Assembly: GCA_030597775.1 (NCBI GenBank)
Contig: JAUVRF010000121.1
Span: 1-6,193, forward strand
Origin: Methanobacteriota archaeon
GTDB taxonomy: Archaea > Thermoplasmatota > DTKX01 > GCA-020343715
Reading direction: 5' to 3'
Length of the DNA: 6,193 bases
The translations under genes and the position numbers were made by a program. The notes under the pieces are model-generated. The model worked only from the letters and a program-made list of their open reading frames with translations, had not been told where the DNA came from and made no database searches. Shown here piece by piece: positions 4,245 to 6,193 of the stretch. Every line of letters begins with the position of its first letter. The stretch's first letter is position 1.

Positions 4245-6193
4245 ATGGCGATTTGCCCAAAGTGTAAGAGCAATGTCAATACTGGAGTGCCAACCTGCCC
4301 GAAATGCGGCACGAACATGCCCATGGGAGGCTCGGGAGGCGACCTGATAGGTGGCGGGTCCCTGCTGGGAGGGGGAGCACTCCAACGGAAACAACGGTCA
4401 GGCAGCGGTGGGGCCCTGGGTGTGGGACCCACCAGCTTCGGGGACCAGGTCTCCTTCGTGGGAGGCTCCGACGCGGCCAAGCAGATAGAGAACATCAACG
4501 TGGCGGAGATGGACGAATCCCACTTCAAGTCCATCACCGATCAGATGAACACCATCCTTACCCAGATGGGAGTCCCGTCTGCGATCAACAAGAACACCAA
4601 GCTTACGCTGCCCAAGGCCGAACGCAAGCTGGTGGACCTCATCGCGAAGAAGCTGGACGAGGCGGAGGAGCACTTCGGTCGGGTCGTCGGCAACCACGAG
4701 ACGTATATCCGCCTCGGGAACGTCTACTACCTGGGAAAGCGGACCCGTGAGTATGCGATCCAGTCGGGGGAGGTCACCCTCACCGTTGGCCTGAAGGACG
4801 AGATGCAGTACGAGCAGGCCATCTCCCTCTACGACAAGGCCATCGAGCTGAACAACAACTTCGACGACGCTTGGAACAACAAGGGCAACGTGCTCGACGA
4901 CATGGGCAGGTACGAGGACGCCATCGCCTGCTACGACCGGGCCATAGAGATCAAACCCTACGGCGAGGAGTACTGGAACAACAAGGGCAATGCCCTGGAC
5001 GAGATGGGAAAGTACGAGGAGGCCATCGAGTGCTACGACAAGGTCATAGGCATCAAGCCTGACTACGAGGAGGCCTGGAACAACAAGGGCTTCGCCCTGG
5101 GCTCCCTGGGCATGTACGAGGAGGCCATCGAGTGCTACGACAAGGCCATAGAGATCAACGCCAACTACGAGGTGGCGTGGAACAACAGGGGCTACGCCCT
5201 GGGCATGCTCAAGCGCGTCGAGGAGGCCATCGAGTGCTACGACAAGGCCATAGAGATCAAGCCCAACTACGCAGAGGCGTGGAACAACAAGGGCAACGCC
5301 TTCTATATCCTCCGCCGCGTGGAAGAGGCGATCCAGTGCTTCGATAGGGCCATAGAGATCAACCAGTCCTACGAGAAGGCCTACTACAACAAGGGGTCGA
5401 CCCTGTCCGCCATGGGTCGCATCGACGAGGCCATCATAATGTACGAGAAGGCCATCGAGATCGACCCCAACTACGAGAAGGCGTGGAACAACAAGGGCAA
5501 CGCCCTTTACAATGCCCGGCGCATCGACGATGCCATCGACTGCTACGACCGGGCCGTGGCCATCAATCCCTACTTCGAGCAGGCGTGGAACAACAAGGGC
5601 AACGCCCTGTACACCATGCGCAAGGTGGACGAGGCCATCGCCTGCTACGACAAGGCGATCGGGATCAGCCCCGAGTACGTGAAGGCATGGTTCAACAAGG
5701 GCAACGCCCAGTTCAACCGGGGTCGCGTCGACGACGCCATCGAGTCCTACGACCGGGTCCTGGGGATCAATCCCCGCTTCATCAAGGCCTGGAACAACAA
5801 GGGGTTCGCCCTGGGGTCCCAGGAGCGATACAAGGAGGCCATCGCCTGCTACGACAGCGCCCTGGACATAGACCAGGAGTTCGAGCACGCGTGGAACTAC
5901 AAGGGTGAGGCCCTCTTCGAGCTGGGGGAGACCACCGAGGCCATCACCTGCTTCGACAGGGCATTGCAGCTCTACCCCGACTTCGGCGAGGCTTGGACCA
6001 ACAAGGGTCGCTCCCTCAACCGCATGGAGCAGTTCGAGCAGGCGATCCTGTGCTTCGACAGGGCCATCGAGCTCCAGGATGACAACGAGGAGGCATGGTA
6101 CCACCGCGGGATCGCCAACGCCAAGCTCCACCGGTTCGCGGCCTCCATCAACCACTTCGACCGGGCCCTCGAGATCGGCCCGTCCTTCGCGCG
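4245..6193 (+). CDS. Zinc-ribbon and tetratricopeptide-repeat (TPR) protein (3' partial)
   Basis: An open frame runs from the ATG at 4245 to the right edge without a stop (649 complete codons), so the C-terminus is missing. Residues 4-21 form a zinc ribbon of the CPKC...CPKCG type (Cys 4, 7, 18, 21). Residues 25-65 are a flexible Gly/Ser-rich linker. Residues 66-188 are a mainly helical region I cannot assign (KSITDQMNTILTQMG, AERKLVDLIAKKLDEAEEHF), perhaps with one degenerate TPR around 155-188. From residue 189 onward there are 13 full 34-residue TPR units plus part of a fourteenth, each with the pattern AWNNKGNAL...EEAIECYDKAIEI.P. Such arrays form a right-handed superhelix that binds peptides or proteins. 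No signal peptide or membrane helix is seen, so a cytosolic scaffold or adaptor role is inferred, with the zinc ribbon as a possible second binding head. The partner is unknown. The gene has its own TATA box, structured leader and strong ribosome site, and is divergent from birA. Confidence 0.9.
   Translation, partial: MAICPKCKSNVNTGVPTCPKCGTNMPMGGSGGDLIGGGSLLGGGALQRKQRSGSGGALGVGPTSFGDQVSFVGGSDAAKQIENINVAEMDESHFKSITDQMNTILTQMGVPSAINKNTKLTLPKAERKLVDLIAKKLDEAEEHFGRVVGNHETYIRLGNVYYLGKRTREYAIQSGEVTLTVGLKDEMQYEQAISLYDKAIELNNNFDDAWNNKGNVLDDMGRYEDAIACYDRAIEIKPYGEEYWNNKGNALDEMGKYEEAIECYDKVIGIKPDYEEAWNNKGFALGSLGMYEEAIECYDKAIEINANYEVAWNNRGYALGMLKRVEEAIECYDKAIEIKPNYAEAWNNKGNAFYILRRVEEAIQCFDRAIEINQSYEKAYYNKGSTLSAMGRIDEAIIMYEKAIEIDPNYEKAWNNKGNALYNARRIDDAIDCYDRAVAINPYFEQAWNNKGNALYTMRKVDEAIACYDKAIGISPEYVKAWFNKGNAQFNRGRVDDAIESYDRVLGINPRFIKAWNNKGFALGSQERYKEAIACYDSALDIDQEFEHAWNYKGEALFELGETTEAITCFDRALQLYPDFGEAWTNKGRSLNRMEQFEQAILCFDRAIELQDDNEEAWYHRGIANAKLHRFAASINHFDRALEIGPSFA
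4809..6193 (+). repeat. Tandem 102-bp repeat array encoding TPR units
   Basis: Units begin at 4809, 4911, 5013, 5115, 5217, 5319, 5421, 5523, 5625, 5727, 5829, 5931, 6033 and 6135 (last one cut by the edge). Spacing is exactly 102 bp with no insertion or deletion. Units from 5013, 5115 and 5217 are closest at the DNA level; those from 5115 and 5217 share a 42-base identical run (5117-5158 and 5219-5260). The outer units (first, and the last three) are more diverged. Confidence 0.92.

Noticed and set aside
4195..4347. ATG in the leader opening a frame that overlaps the TPR gene
   Set aside because: It has no ribosome site, lies inside the loop of hairpin 2, and reads out of frame into the zinc-ribbon coding sequence. 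It is a shadow frame rather than an upstream regulatory ORF.
4398..6155. Long open frame on the minus strand (585 codons) with repetitive Leu/Val/Gly-rich translation
   Set aside because: It lies antisense to the TPR array, and its own periodicity mirrors the 102-bp repeats. The plus-strand frame has a strong ribosome site, a zinc ribbon and canonical TPR motifs, so the antisense frame is a by-product of GC-rich repeated codons.
4809..6193. Regular repeats that might suggest a CRISPR or minisatellite
   Set aside because: The 102-bp period is one TPR unit (34 codons). Divergence is mostly codon-wise, and there are no short identical repeats separated by unique spacers.

Overview
The window looks like a stretch of chromosome from a GC-rich archaeon. 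The clearest archaeal marker is a Pop5-type RNase P protein (minus strand, 2484-2810). Supporting signs are TATA-like promoter boxes, Shine-Dalgarno sites of the GGAGG/AAGGA type, frequent AGG (Arg) and ATA (Ile) codons in GC-rich DNA, and a CBS-HPF fusion. I lean towards a euryarchaeote of the Thermoplasmatota/methanogen kind, but the window alone cannot settle this. No mobile element, CRISPR array, rRNA or convincing tRNA was seen.

Layout from left to right. (1) The 3' part of a plus-strand gene runs off the left edge. It encodes a CBS pair fused to a ribosome-hibernation (HPF/RaiA-like) domain. (2) Convergent to it is a minus-strand run, read right to left: RNase P protein 2 (rnp2, 2810-2484), a bitopic membrane protein (2474-1824, starting 9 bp after the rnp2 stop), then a histone-deacetylase-family zinc hydrolase (1766-753). 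(3) A short AT-rich divergent promoter region (2811-2915) separates rnp2 from a 75-residue two-helix membrane protein (2916-3143, plus). (4) Convergent to that, 15 bp away, is a minimal biotin-protein ligase without a DNA-binding domain (4025-3159, minus). (5) A 219-bp divergent intergenic region carries a TATA box and two stem-loops in what is probably the leader of the last gene. (6) A large zinc-ribbon/TPR protein begins at 4245 and runs off the right edge with about 13.5 tandem TPR units.

The genes do not form one obvious pathway. Most are housekeeping or signalling functions: RNA processing, ribosome dormancy, biotinylation and deacetylation. The parts most worth a second look are the CBS-HPF fusion, which could couple ribosome hibernation to adenine-nucleotide status; the structured leader in front of the zinc-ribbon/TPR gene; that protein's unusual N-terminal architecture; and the uncharacterised membrane protein linked to rnp2. 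I see no clear evidence for a wholly new multi-gene system.
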